The notes under the pieces are model-generated. The model had not been told where the DNA came from. It saw nothing but the letters and a program-made list of their open reading frames with translations, and did not search any database. Below are positions 19,468-27,856 of a stretch of DNA of 64,000 nucleotides, in pieces. A program made the translations under genes and the position numbers. The DNA lies in contig JAHHIB010000021.1 of assembly GCA_019359075.1 (NCBI GenBank), positions 19,023 through 83,022 of the forward strand, in the 5' to 3' direction. The stretch's first letter is position 1. Each line of letters opens with the position of its first letter. The DNA is from Kalymmatonema hyalinum WJT4-NPBG1 (GTDB taxonomy: Bacteria; Cyanobacteriota; Cyanobacteriia; Cyanobacteriales; Nostocaceae).

Positions 19468-19698
19468 AATATCAAATTAATCATCTTCTCAGGTGTTATG
19501 ACTGCTCTAGTTGGCGCAGTTATCGGCTTAGCTGCTGCTCAAATTGGTCAGCGTGGCTTTAACCAACTGAAATTTCAAGGTCAATACTACCAAGATTTGC
19601 ACAACAAATATACCTTAATTGGTGGCAGCTTGGGACTTGCTGTAGGTGTTGCACAAGAATGCGTGCGTGAGCTTAAGGCTGATAGAGAAGATAAGTAG
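19465..19698 (+). CDS. Small glycine-rich two-span membrane protein
   Basis: The 77-residue product has a hydrophobic segment at about 5-28 (FSGVMTALVGAVIGLAAAQI) and a second at about 50-66 (YTLIGGSLGLAVGVAQE), both with small-residue spacing like a glycine zipper. Between them is a polar loop (QRGFNQLKFQGQYYQDLHNK), and the C-terminus is charged. The family is a cyanobacterial conserved hypothetical; no function is known to me. The ATG sits in the last unit of a heptamer repeat and has no Shine-Dalgarno sequence, so translation may be leaderless or weak. Confidence 0.65.
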   Translation: MNIKLIIFSGVMTALVGAVIGLAAAQIGQRGFNQLKFQGQYYQDLHNKYTLIGGSLGLAVGVAQECVRELKADREDK

Positions 19699-19948
19699 GA
19701 ATAAGTAAAATTAGGCTGAGCCAAGAGTACTTCTCTTTTTAACTTGTGGATATGCACGAAAGTTCTCCAAAACGTCTTGTCAGTGAGCTAAATCAAAACC
19801 CGAGCCTATCTTAGGTATTGTTTTTCAAAGTCAATTATGCACTTGCTATCTGCAAGTGTCTCAGCCATTAATTTTCATTTCTTAGTTTCCAAACGCAGAC
19901 CTTTGGTGGAAAAAGCTTGAATCTTTTGTTTAGAAAAAGTAAGTACGA

Positions 19949-20146
19949 ATGAAGGTTAAATACAGCTTATTTTGCTTGCTTATTATCGGCACAACCGCTC
20001 TAACTACGACTTACTGGAACTTTGGTATGATGGGGATAACAGTATTTTTATTAGCTTACTTCTCTAAAGGCATAAGATCCCATCGCGTAAGCCTGGCGGC
20101 ACCGGAGGACTCAGGGGGAGAAAAGCACCATCGCAAAAGCTTGTAA
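19949..20146 (+). CDS. Small membrane protein with a repeat-derived tail
   Basis: The 65-residue ORF begins with two hydrophobic segments (SLFCLLIIGTTALTTTYW and MMGITVFLLAYF). After residue 46 it reads through a 29-bp GC-rich palindromic repeat (20085-20113), giving SHRVSLAAPEDSGG. The natural C-terminus may have been replaced by repeat insertion. No family is recognised. A weak purine-rich stretch (GAAAAAGTAAG) precedes the ATG. It may be a real small membrane protein or a remnant. Confidence 0.4.
   Translation: MKVKYSLFCLLIIGTTALTTTYWNFGMMGITVFLLAYFSKGIRSHRVSLAAPEDSGGEKHHRKSL
20085..20113. repeat. 29-bp GC-rich interspersed repeat, copy 1
   Basis: The sequence beginning GCGTAAGCCTGGCGGCACCG is repeated in inverted orientation at 22271-22299 with one mismatch in 29. 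This copy lies inside the 19949 ORF. Confidence 0.8.
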
Positions 20147-20165
20147 TTCATTTTCTGAAAGGGCT

Positions 20166-20435
20166 TTAGGGGCGTCGTTGTCTGCGCTGCTCCCAGCGCC
20201 AGAGAAAAACCATTAAAGTAACCACTCCTATTTGAAGTGCCAAGCTAGGCAAAGCGCTGTCAAGATTGCGCCCCGCAATTATCTGAGAAAAAAAGATCAG
20301 CCCGCCGATAAAGCCAGAAGCACCACAAGCAATGTAGATAAATTGCCGTAAGCCACGATAGGGGGCAGCTATTTCTGCCTTAAGACGGGCATATTGTTCT
20401 GATTTCATACGATTTTTGCTATTCGGTTCTGTCAT
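20166..20435 (-). CDS. DUF3493 membrane protein (LPA1/Rep27-like)
   Basis: This 89-residue protein carries the DUF3493 signature: RLKAEIAAPYRGLRQFIYIA followed by GASGFIGGLIFF, and a second membrane segment SLALQIGVVTLMVFLWRWEQRRQRR. The domain occurs in chloroplast proteins needed for photosystem II accumulation (LPA1/REP27 relatives) and in stand-alone cyanobacterial proteins such as this. Two transmembrane spans and a basic C-terminus suggest a thylakoid or plasma-membrane location. It is divergent from the tRNA-Thr gene just downstream on the plus strand. A role in photosystem assembly is family-level inference. Confidence 0.8.
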   Translation of the reverse strand: MTEPNSKNRMKSEQYARLKAEIAAPYRGLRQFIYIACGASGFIGGLIFFSQIIAGRNLDSALPSLALQIGVVTLMVFLWRWEQRRQRRP

Positions 20436-20457
20436 GAGCTATTATCTTTTAATGTGT

Positions 20458-20529
20458 GCCGATGTGGCTCAGTGGTAGAGCACTCGATTCGTAATCGAGC
20501 GGTCGCGGGTTCAAATCCCGCCATCGGCT
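20458..20529 (+). tRNA. tRNA-Thr (anticodon CGU)
   Basis: The 72-nt cloverleaf is complete. The acceptor stem is GCCGATG/CATCGGC, the D-loop has AGTGGTAGAG, the anticodon stem CTCGA/TCGAG holds the loop TTCGTAA, and the T-arm is GCGGGTTCAAATCCCGC. The anticodon CGT in DNA reads ACG threonine codons. The CCA end is not encoded. Confidence 0.97.
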
Positions 20530-20789
20530 TTTGATCAGAGATTACCAGAACTTTAGATAAATGAAGTTTTTCGAGAGCTTCTTGACAAATAATAAGTGAT
20601 CAGTCCTAGAAGGCACGGGCAGGCTGAGCGTATGCCTGCGGTGCGCTTGGCGCTTACGGGCAATCGCCATTCCGCTATCTCTGGAAAGCACAGGTTGTCA
20701 GTCTCGACTAACGTAAAAATGAGTCTAGAAAAGTATTTTAGACTCATTTCGTCCCAGCTTTTTACAAAGTCCGACGAGTTGGATGCCAA

Positions 20790-22190
20790 CTACATATCTT
20801 CTAACTCAATTCCTTTGGTTTCCTTAATAAAAAAGAGAACGAAAAACAACGAGATAGCCGCCGCAGTTGTATAGAGACCATAGGCAGCACCTAGCCCCAA
20901 ATATTGCAGTATGGGAGGAAATGTCGTGGAAACGACGAAATTCGCAACCCATTGCATTGCAGCAGCAACTGAAAGTGCAGCAGCTCGAATCTTATTATTA
21001 AACATTTCTCCTAACAGCACCCAAACCACTGGTCCCCAGGAGAAACCGAAGCAAAACACATAAAGATTGGCTGCGATAAGAGCCACAATACCCGCTGAAC
21101 CGCTCAAAGTAGGGTTGCCAGCAGGATCTAACTGAGCAGTTCCAAAAATAGAAGCCAACGTCCCCAAGGTCAAAGTCATGCCGATTGACCCTAGAATGAG
21201 CAACGGCTTGCGACCAAATTTATCCACGAAGGCGATCGCCACTAGCGTAGTAATAATGTTTACGGCTCCTGTGATCACCGTGATCGTTAGGGAATTTTGT
21301 TCTGAAAACCCGACGGACCGCCACAAAATACTGCTGTAGTAGAAGATCACATTAATACCAACCAATTGCTGGAGTACGGATAAGCCTATTCCTATCCAAA
21401 CAATACGGAGCAGTCCGCCATTTCTCCCTAAGAGGTCAGAAAACCTGGGCTCGCGCTCTCGCATAACTGTTTGCCGAATTTCTTCGATTTTTGAGCGCAC
21501 GTCACCTCCCAAAATCTTGGTCAGAACGTTAGCAGCTTCTGGCTCCCGTCCTTGGGCAACCAAGTACCGGGGGGATTCGGGAATCATTAAAGCTGCCATC
21601 CCGTAAAGCACCGCTGGAGGAATTTCTGTCCAAAACATCCAGCGCCAGGCGGCTATTCCAAACAAAAACGGCGACTCAGCCGAACCTGCTGACACAGCAA
21701 TAAAGTAGTCGCTCAGCAGTGCAATGAAAATCCCAACCACAATCGCTAGTTGCTGGAGAGATCCTAGCCTTCCCCGCAAATGAGTGGGAGAACATTCTGC
21801 AATGTAAGCTGGCGCGATCACGCTAGCAGCGCCGACTGCAATTCCACCCAATAGTCGCCAAAAGATAAAATCCCAGATTCCGAAGGCAATCCCGGAGCCA
21901 ATGGCACTGATGGTAAACAACACCGAAGCTACCACCATTGCCTTGACTCGACCATAACGGTCTGCGATCTTCCCGGCATAGAAGGCTCCTACCGCAGACC
22001 CCAGTAATGCCAGGGACACGGCAAAACCAGTCACTACACTGTTGGCGTTAAAGGCTTTAGAGAGAGCTGCAACCGCGCCGTTGATCACCGCAGTGTCAAA
22101 ACCAAACAAAAAGCCGCCAAGAGCAGCAGCACCAGCAATCAAAATGACATAGAACGTGTTGGATTTACGACGAGTAGTAGTGGAGGACAT
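20790..22190 (-). CDS. MFS sugar/H+ symporter, GlcP-like glucose transporter
   Basis: This 466-residue, twelve-span transporter belongs to the sugar porter family, closest in memory to cyanobacterial GlcP. Signatures seen: GGFLFGFDTAVINGA in TM1, the loop 2-3 motif GKIADRYGRVKAM, RLLGGIAVGAASVIAPAYIA (sugar-porter signature region), PESPRYLVAQGREPEA after TM6, QQLVGINVIFYYSSILW in TM7 and VDKFGRKPLLILG. It should take up hexose with protons across the plasma membrane. Immediately downstream on the same strand lies the C-terminal relic of a glucokinase at 22378-22690, actually upstream in transcription order. This suggests a former glk-glcP sugar-use locus. Confidence 0.93.
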   Translation of the reverse strand: MSSTTTRRKSNTFYVILIAGAAALGGFLFGFDTAVINGAVAALSKAFNANSVVTGFAVSLALLGSAVGAFYAGKIADRYGRVKAMVVASVLFTISAIGSGIAFGIWDFIFWRLLGGIAVGAASVIAPAYIAECSPTHLRGRLGSLQQLAIVVGIFIALLSDYFIAVSAGSAESPFLFGIAAWRWMFWTEIPPAVLYGMAALMIPESPRYLVAQGREPEAANVLTKILGGDVRSKIEEIRQTVMREREPRFSDLLGRNGGLLRIVWIGIGLSVLQQLVGINVIFYYSSILWRSVGFSEQNSLTITVITGAVNIITTLVAIAFVDKFGRKPLLILGSIGMTLTLGTLASIFGTAQLDPAGNPTLSGSAGIVALIAANLYVFCFGFSWGPVVWVLLGEMFNNKIRAAALSVAAAMQWVANFVVSTTFPPILQYLGLGAAYGLYTTAAAISLFFVLFFIKETKGIELEDM

Positions 22191-22270
22191 GGTTATCTCT
22201 TCTAGATATGGTGAGAGTGTTTGCTAGACACGCTTGAGATTGAAGATTCGCGATGGCGCACAGCGCCCGG

Positions 22271-22299
22271 TGAGTCCTTCGGTGCCGCCAGGCTTACGC
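22271..22299. repeat. 29-bp GC-rich interspersed repeat, copy 2 (inverted)
   Basis: This is the reverse-complement copy of 20085-20113 with a single difference. It lies between the sugar transporter and the glucokinase relic and is joined to a HIP1 site on its right. Confidence 0.8.
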
Positions 22300-22377
22300 G
22301 ATCGCCTGCAGCACTGGGCACATGGACAATCGCTCTTTGATCTCATCCTCAAGATGTTTTAGCTAGAGATCCGTTGG

Positions 22378-22690
22378 TCAGCACACAGCACCTGCGAGGA
22401 GTCCAACTTGTCGATTTAAGATGAGATGAACAGGAATCCGCTTAAGTAGAGAATTCATCCGCCCTTTCTGCAGGAATGTTTGCATCAAATTCCCTTGCTG
22501 CATGAGGGGTAGAATCTTGGCAGCAATGCCGCCCGCTATATACAGCTTGGTATAGGGCAGGAGTTTGAGAGCCAGGTTTCCTGCTTATGTACCATAAGCC
22601 TGCAAAAACAACTCCATCGTTTTTTGGCTAGATCCGTAGCCAATATTTAATTTTCCTGCTGGAATTGTTCGGTGTAAGGAATCTAGCCCA
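22378..22690 (-). pseudogene. glk: Decayed glucokinase (C-terminal third, in-frame stop)
   Basis: A minus-strand frame ending at TGA 22378-22380 reads like the C-terminus of cyanobacterial glucokinase. The pieces are KTMELFLQAYGT, then a TAA stop, then AGNLALKLLPYTKLYIAGGI, AAKILPLMQQGNL, FLQKGRMNSLLKRIPVHLIL and NRQVGLLAGAVC. The expected forms are AEAGNLALK and YVAGGIAPKI. Only about 110 codons of a roughly 340-codon gene are recognisable, and the ATP-binding N-terminus is not found. One internal stop is seen near 22590. Adjacent to the glucose transporter gene, it marks a lost sugar kinase copy. Another glucokinase may exist elsewhere in the genome. Confidence 0.75.
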
Positions 22691-23321
22691 CAAAAAGTGC
22701 AAGTTAAACCCAAGGGCAGCGTATAACGTTATAGACAATTGTCTACACGTTTAAGTCATTGGAGATGACATGGTAGGAAATAGCAACTAAACCTATCGCT
22801 TGCTCCAATTTTTTGACTAACGGTTTGGCTTGATCAACCTAGACTAATGTTTACTTAATATCAATAAAAGATAAAAATAATCAGTTTTCTATCACTCTAA
22901 AGTTAGATGTTCTTAAGATATAAATGATTTTATATCTTAAGTAGAAAAGCAAATATAACTCTTTAAAATATAACAACAAATTTTAAGAAGTGTAACGCTA
23001 TCAAGCTAGATTTATTGAGTTTTGAATTTGCTGATAGCTTCACTGGATAGTCATTTATCCAGCGCTTTTGCCAAGCTAAATCAATAGTAAACCTCATCTT
23101 CAGTAACTGCCAACTAGTCATTGAAGGTGAAGTTTTCTGTTGGAGTATAAGCGGTAATTTGCTTGGTGAATGTTTAGTGGGACATTAGAAGTTTCTGGGA
23201 CCTCAAAGCCTTAGTAAATAAGGCAAAGGCGTCACTCGCTTCGCTCAAATTCAAAATTCAAAATTCAAAATTAATTAGTGGGAGCAAGGAAGCGCCACTA
23301 ATTGAAGACTACCAAATCAAA

Positions 23322-23353
23322 GATTATGGTGGGGGCTTGTACCCACCATAATC
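23322..23353. terminator. Perfect 12-bp stem hairpin
   Basis: GATTATGGTGGG (23322-23333) pairs perfectly with CCCACCATAATC (23342-23353) over an 8-nt loop and is followed by a weak A/T-rich run. It is not next to a gene end, so it may be an interspersed palindrome and not a terminator. Confidence 0.4.
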
Positions 23354-23383
23354 AATTCAAAAAAAGATTCTTAATTTTTGTTC

Positions 23384-23478
23384 GCGTAGCGTGTCCGTAA
23401 GCGCAAAGCGTACACTTCGTGTTGGCGCAGCCTGTCCGTAAGGACTTACGCGCAGCGTGTCCGTAAGGACTCAGGACA
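23384..23478. repeat. GC-rich mosaic repeat with three GTCCGTAAG units
   Basis: The 9-mer GTCCGTAAG occurs at 23392, 23431 and 23459, interleaved with CGCAGCGTG and GCGTACACTTCGTG phrases that form small hairpins. It belongs to the same style of palindromic repeats seen at 30929-30984, 33430-33500 and 57950-58020. Confidence 0.6.
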
Positions 23479-23657
23479 CACTTTGAACTTTGAATTCAAA
23501 AAAGGTCAATAGGGGCAAAAGTGACTCAAACCCAGTGACAATAGACGAAATTGATATGAAAGCCTTGCCCCTTCTAAAATTGAGACGATTTTGAGCCTAG
23601 TTTTTTAAAAAATCCTATTAGAAACAAGATAAGACTTATTAAGTCAAGGCTAAAAAA

Positions 23658-25502
23658 ATGATAAAAACGCATAAAATAATGCAACTGATTGCGGCAAGCC
23701 TGACAATCAACTTAATTGGTATTGAGACGTTATGTGCTCAAGATATTGATGGAAGAATTGAAGTTGCAAATAACCTGATTACTGTTCATAAACAAAATAC
23801 TGATTTAGTTAAATTACCCCAAGTAGTTAACTCTAACTCTGCAACTAATGCAAACACTAAAGAGCTTGTAGCCGACAATGTTTTAGTACAAACTCATATT
23901 TCTGCCAGCCTGATGCCAGTGGCAACTCATTCCCCAAAGGTCTCAGAGAACGCCGTCAACAATAAGGTAATGGCTCAAATACCTTCTGTTTCTCAGTTAT
24001 CAGATGTGCAACCTACTGATTGGGCATACCAAGCATTACAGTCTTTAGTTGAGCGTTATGGTGTCATTGCTGGTTATTCTGATGGCACATTCCGGGGAAA
24101 CCGATCGCTCACTCGCTATGAGTTTGCTGCTGGTTTGAATGCTGCTTTAAATCGGCTTAACGAATTGATTGCTGCGGGTACTGCTGATTTAGTCAGGCAA
24201 GAAGATTTGGCAACACTGCAAAAATTGCAACAGGAGTTTGCAACAGAACTGGCGATTCTGCGCGGGCGGATAGATACGCTGGAAGCACGTTCGGCAATCC
24301 TGGAGGAGCAGCAGTTTTCCACCACAACCAAGCTGAATGCTCAAATTATTACCGCTGTCAGCGACACCTTTGGTCGCAGCGTGGGCGGCGATGCTCCCTC
24401 TGGGAGCGGCGCAAGGCGCGATCGCGATCGCTCCCAACTCTATTTTGCAGATCGCGGTCGTCTCAACTTTGAAAGCAGCTTCACAGGCAAAGATTTGTTG
24501 CGAGTTCGCTTGGAGTTTGGCAACTTCTTGAATTCCAATGGCACAAGTCAGATTGCGTCGGTGACGGGTACCGGGATGACACGGCTCAACTTTGACACTA
24601 ACAGCAACAATGATGTCTCTATTCCCCACGTCCGTTACTACTTTCCCGTAAGCGGTTCTGTTTCCTTTGTGGTAGGTCCCACAGGTATTGGTTACACCGA
24701 CATCACAGACACCGTGACTCCTGCCTCTATTGCAGATGACGGAAACGGGGTTCCCTCACTATTTGGGCAATACAGTCCCCTCTTCCGGCGAGGCGGTGGC
24801 GGTGGAGCTGTTAATTGGTACATCAATAAAGATCTGGTTTTGACTCTGGGCTATTTGGCGGATAACCCCAATCTTCCATCTGAAAAAAATGGGGTATTTA
24901 ATGGCGGTTACAATGCGCTAGCACATTTGGTGTATTACGGCAAGCAAGGGGCTGTTGGCATCGCTTACTCCCATAGCTACACCCCTGGTGGTAAGGTTGG
25001 TCTCACAGGCGGGACAGGTAGCGCCTTGGCAGGCTCTCCCTTTGGGAACAGCATTGCGACTTCCGGCAACATTGTGGGTGCGCAGGGATACTACCGCTTT
25101 TCTGAGCACTTCCAGATGCACGCTTGGGGTGGATATATTTGGGCAACTGCTAAGAACTCTGGTTTCACTGAGATTTCCAATGGTAGGGGTGAAACAGATT
25201 CTCTGTTCGTAAACAATGGTGACAATGCCAATCTGTGGTATGGGGCGATCGGCGTGTCGTTTCCGGATGTGGGGGGTAAAGGCAACCTGCCGGGAATTCT
25301 CTTTGGTGTGCCACCACGCGTGTCTAGCAGCGATGTGCGTAAAGAGGGAGACAACGCTTACCACATCGAAGCATTCTACCGCTGGCGACTGAACGACAAC
25401 ATTTCAGTGACTCCTGGTTTGTGGGTAATTCTTAACCCGGAAAACAACAGCAAAAATGATACGCAGTATGTGGGTGTGCTTCGCACAACATTCGATTTCT
25501 AA
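23658..25502 (+). CDS. SLH-domain OprB-type outer-membrane porin (iron-uptake porin family)
   Basis: This 614-residue protein is an outer-membrane porin of the cyanobacterial SLH/OprB type. A signal peptide occupies about 1-27 (IAASLTINLIGIETLCAQ). One SLH domain lies at about 118-165 (DVQPTDWAYQALQSLVERYG, GYSDGTFRGNRSLTRYEFAA). It is followed by a coiled coil (about 175-220, LATLQKLQQEFATELAILRG) and a beta-barrel from about 230 to the terminal Phe, in keeping with outer-membrane insertion. Relatives carry ions or small solutes; some are linked to iron uptake. A GC-rich repeat is inserted in frame near residues 246-262 (GGDAPSGSGARRDRDRS). It stands alone with long gaps on both sides. Confidence 0.9.
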   Translation: MIKTHKIMQLIAASLTINLIGIETLCAQDIDGRIEVANNLITVHKQNTDLVKLPQVVNSNSATNANTKELVADNVLVQTHISASLMPVATHSPKVSENAVNNKVMAQIPSVSQLSDVQPTDWAYQALQSLVERYGVIAGYSDGTFRGNRSLTRYEFAAGLNAALNRLNELIAAGTADLVRQEDLATLQKLQQEFATELAILRGRIDTLEARSAILEEQQFSTTTKLNAQIITAVSDTFGRSVGGDAPSGSGARRDRDRSQLYFADRGRLNFESSFTGKDLLRVRLEFGNFLNSNGTSQIASVTGTGMTRLNFDTNSNNDVSIPHVRYYFPVSGSVSFVVGPTGIGYTDITDTVTPASIADDGNGVPSLFGQYSPLFRRGGGGGAVNWYINKDLVLTLGYLADNPNLPSEKNGVFNGGYNALAHLVYYGKQGAVGIAYSHSYTPGGKVGLTGGTGSALAGSPFGNSIATSGNIVGAQGYYRFSEHFQMHAWGGYIWATAKNSGFTEISNGRGETDSLFVNNGDNANLWYGAIGVSFPDVGGKGNLPGILFGVPPRVSSSDVRKEGDNAYHIEAFYRWRLNDNISVTPGLWVILNPENNSKNDTQYVGVLRTTFDF

Positions 25503-25914
25503 ATCCACTTTGCAACACAACCGACACAGGGCGAGCGATCGCTTCCCTTCTACACAACAGCGCGATGCTCCGGAGGAGCCGCCCTGCATGGCGATCGCGA
25601 AGCGGGAGAAAAGCGCGATCGCCCTCCAACACCTTGCATTGAACACAAGAGTGATAGATAGTGCAATTCTAAATCATAAGCTTTACGGGCAAGCACTCTC
25701 GGCGCGTAAGCTCCTCCGATAGGAGCCACGTGAACACCAAGATAGCCGACTTCTTAAAGAAGTCGGCTATCTGAGCTTTTTCTTTTCACAAATCAAATAG
25801 GACTGCTATATTATTGTATAAATGCTAAATCATTTTAAAAAACAGATAAAAAGTTATAAAAGACATTTTTTATAAAAAAAAACATATTTAAAACTCATCA
25901 AATTTTGTTTCTAT
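25503..25914. other. Intergenic region with palindromic repeats
   Basis: No gene is supported. A GC-rich repeat with GATGCTCCGGAGGAGC and two HIP1 sites spans about 25530-25620. Another palindromic piece (CTCCTCCGATAGGAG) is near 25709-25724. The 31-bp palindrome at 25741-25771 follows. The right end is very AT-rich. Confidence 0.5.
25741..25771. repeat. 31-bp perfect palindrome with TTCTT-A-AAGAA core
   Basis: Arms GATAGCCGACTTCTT and AAGAAGTCGGCTATC flank one central A. The architecture and the inner eleven bases equal those of 9435-9465, while the outer arms differ. A T-rich run follows, so it could terminate transcription, but the porin gene ends 240 bases earlier. Confidence 0.75.
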
Positions 25915-26175
25915 ATGCCAGATTCATTAATGTATCAGCAGGATTATTTTGTTGTTTTAGAAACGAACCAGCCAGAAGAAATTCTTTCTACTCCAGAGTT
26001 ATTAGAGAAGCTTAAGGGAGTTTTAGAAAAATTTCAATTTGAGGATTTGCCACTCGATTTACACTCTTTTGATTCAACAGAGGCGCAAGCAAAATATTTA
26101 ATCGACACGAGTTGCGAGTTGGATATTGGTCCTGGGCAGTATTTGCAATGGTACGCAGTTCGCCTAGAAAAGTAA
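25915..26175 (+). CDS. CRR7-like protein (chlororespiratory reduction 7 family)
   Basis: The 86-residue soluble protein resembles the CRR7 family: YQQDYFVVLETNQPEEILST, then LLEKLKGVLEKFQFEDLP, STEAQAKYLIDTSCELDIGP and GQYLQWYAVRLEK at the end. In Arabidopsis CRR7 is needed for the chloroplast NDH complex, and cyanobacterial members are conserved but less studied. No membrane segment or signal is present. The ATG at 25915 is first in frame; an alternative Met at residue 6 also exists. The neighbouring convergent gene shares a hairpin at the 3' end. Confidence 0.75.
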   Translation: MPDSLMYQQDYFVVLETNQPEEILSTPELLEKLKGVLEKFQFEDLPLDLHSFDSTEAQAKYLIDTSCELDIGPGQYLQWYAVRLEK

Positions 26176-26186
26176 AGATGAGTCAT

Positions 26187-26220
26187 TAGTCATTAGTAAA
26201 CAACTAAAAACTAATGACTA
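26187..26220. terminator. Bidirectional hairpin built from heptamer repeats
   Basis: TAGTCATTAGT (26187-26197) pairs perfectly with ACTAATGACTA (26210-26220). It lies between the convergent CRR7-like and DUF2854 genes. The arms are made of the ATTAGTC heptamer type, with a short A run on each side, so it could end transcripts from both directions. Confidence 0.55.
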
Positions 26221-26224
26221 ATAA

Positions 26225-26773
26225 CTATTTTTGATTCGTAATCAGCGCCAGTTCAATTCTTTCTGATTCTGGCTGTGTCACTTTTACCTCTACTTTAGGA
26301 CCAAAAAAACTGGTCATTTTTTCCTGCTTTTGTTGCCATACATCAATTGGTACCAATGGTGAATCAAATTCCAAAATTAAAGTATACGCTCCATTTATTT
26401 CTGTTTCTCGCAATCCTGTGACAACTGGTCTCTCATTGTCTGTGGAACCAAGCTTTAGAAATGAGAGCGCTTTCTCTAAATGCGCGTCTTGACCGTAGTA
26501 ATATCGAGTAATGTCTTGGCGAATTTGATTTTGAGTAGGAGTTGCTTGCTCATTTCTAAGTGCTAGCACCTGTGGCGTCGTTGGTTGACTGAAGGGAACA
26601 GGGTTAAGTTCGTTAGCTTTGAGTGCAAGTCCTCCTAGTAGAAGAGGAATTCCATAAAAAAATCCTGCAAGATTTAGTGTTGCATAGTCAGCAGCGTAGG
26701 CAGCAAAACCGATGATAGTTAAGAGACCGCCGATGGTTATACCTAGCGTTCCCAAAGAAAATTGGCGTAACAT
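26225..26773 (-). CDS. DUF2854 membrane protein
   Basis: This 182-residue protein fits DUF2854, found in cyanobacteria and plastids. Two transmembrane helices form the N-terminal part (LGTLGITIGGLLTIIGFAAY and LNLAGFFYGIPLLLGGLAL). A soluble domain follows at about 70-180 with RQDITRYYYGQDAHLEKALSF and TLILEFDSPLVPIDVWQQKQ. The soluble part probably faces the cytoplasm or stroma side. Function is unknown. It is convergent with the CRR7-like gene; a regulatory link is not implied by that. Confidence 0.85.
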   Translation of the reverse strand: MLRQFSLGTLGITIGGLLTIIGFAAYAADYATLNLAGFFYGIPLLLGGLALKANELNPVPFSQPTTPQVLALRNEQATPTQNQIRQDITRYYYGQDAHLEKALSFLKLGSTDNERPVVTGLRETEINGAYTLILEFDSPLVPIDVWQQKQEKMTSFFGPKVEVKVTQPESERIELALITNQK

Positions 26774-26938
26774 GATTTTAGTTCGTGATGAATTCCTAGT
26801 ACCTTAGTTTTTCTATCATCGGTGATCACGAACAAGTTAGGGAAGACCATAGGTGATTCAACGGCTGGTTTGCGCTACACTCAGAGGGCGGCTTACCGTA
26901 GATTAAAGTAGAGGAGACTTGAAGACAGGAAGATAACA

Positions 26939-27118
26939 ATGGATGCACAAACGATAAAACAACGAGTAGCTAAAGTTCAAACTCAACGAGAGTATTTACT
27001 GAATCTCCTAGAACAGCCAAACCTGGGAACTTTAAGAATTGACGTGAATCAGGCTTTGGAAGAAATGGATGAGCTTATTGATGAATTTAGACGCACCTTT
27101 GGACAAACAGAAATTTAG
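26939..27118 (+). CDS. Small coiled-coil protein, function unknown
   Basis: The ATG at 26939 with AGGA about 10 bases upstream opens a 59-codon frame that ends at TAG 27116-27118. The product is soluble and strongly helical: IKQRVAKVQTQREYLLNLLE then LRIDVNQALEEMDELIDEFR. Its composition and heptad pattern look like a genuine short coiled-coil protein, and the frame has good cyanobacterial codon character. No family is named. It is divergent from the DUF2854 gene. Confidence 0.6.
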   Translation: MDAQTIKQRVAKVQTQREYLLNLLEQPNLGTLRIDVNQALEEMDELIDEFRRTFGQTEI

Positions 27119-27267
27119 TTGAGTCTCAATAAGCGACACAATTGATAAAAAACTGCGTCGGCAAACCGCTAATTTACGGCTTTACCGACGCCTCTAAACA
27201 CTTTCATATTCCCTAGTCCACTGAGTTGACCTTGTTCTAGATTTCCCAAGCTACTTTGCTGTATCAT

Positions 27268-27684
27268 TTATCCCGCTACTGAACGATGAGCTGCACCCTG
27301 TCCTAACTTTTTAACTAAAGCAATGAGTTCGCTTGTTGGTGTATCTTTTTTACAAAAAGCATCCAAGCTACCGATTTCCTTGGTTTCCTGACACTTAGTG
27401 TCTTCGACTGACGAGTAAGCAATGATCTGGGTATTTGGAGCAATTGCTTTAATATGACCAGAGGCGCTCCAACCGTCCATGACTGGCATGTGTAAATCTA
27501 GTACTATCACGTCGGGGTGACAGCGTTTAACCATTTCTACCGCTTCTTTACCATTACTGGCTAAACCAACAACTTGAAGATTTTTCTGGTTAGAAAAGGC
27601 TAACTTTAGCGTTAAACGAGTCAGTTCGTGATCGTCAACTACTAGAACACGCAATGTAGAAGGCTCACAAGACAACATCAACAT
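27268..27684 (-). CDS. Single-domain response regulator (CheY-like receiver)
   Basis: The 138-residue protein is a receiver domain alone. It has the acidic pocket VLVVDDHE, the phospho-acceptor Asp in VIVLDLHMPVMDGW, the conserved switch Ser region IIAYSS and the Lys in AFCKKDTP. It lacks a DNA-binding output domain, so it must act by protein contact. An in-frame Met at residue 3 is an alternative start. The polyphosphate kinase gene lies next to it on the same strand, 172 bases away and upstream in transcription order. A link to phosphate or stress signalling is possible but unproven. Confidence 0.92.
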   Translation of the reverse strand: MLMLSCEPSTLRVLVVDDHELTRLTLKLAFSNQKNLQVVGLASNGKEAVEMVKRCHPDVIVLDLHMPVMDGWSASGHIKAIAPNTQIIAYSSVEDTKCQETKEIGSLDAFCKKDTPTSELIALVKKLGQGAAHRSVAG

Positions 27685-27856
27685 CCATGTAAAACAATAA
27701 CGACTTTATGATAACCTTTACAGTTTATGGGAATAGATGCCTCGACTCACTCTATCCTATGGTTGAATAAGTTGTATTGATCCTATGGTAACGAGTTGGA
27801 TAATTTAGAGAGGGGAGAGGTTTTAAGAAAACTTATAAGAAGCTAGCCGTCAACAT

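Larger units (their letters stand above)
22700..23657. other. Long intergenic region with repeats before the porin gene
   Basis: No gene is seen. The left half is AT-rich. ATTCAAA units repeat at about 23249-23272. A hairpin lies at 23322-23353. A GC-rich mosaic at about 23384-23478 repeats the phrase GTCCGTAAG three times within 80 bases. The rest presumably holds the porin promoter, which I cannot place. Confidence 0.45.
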
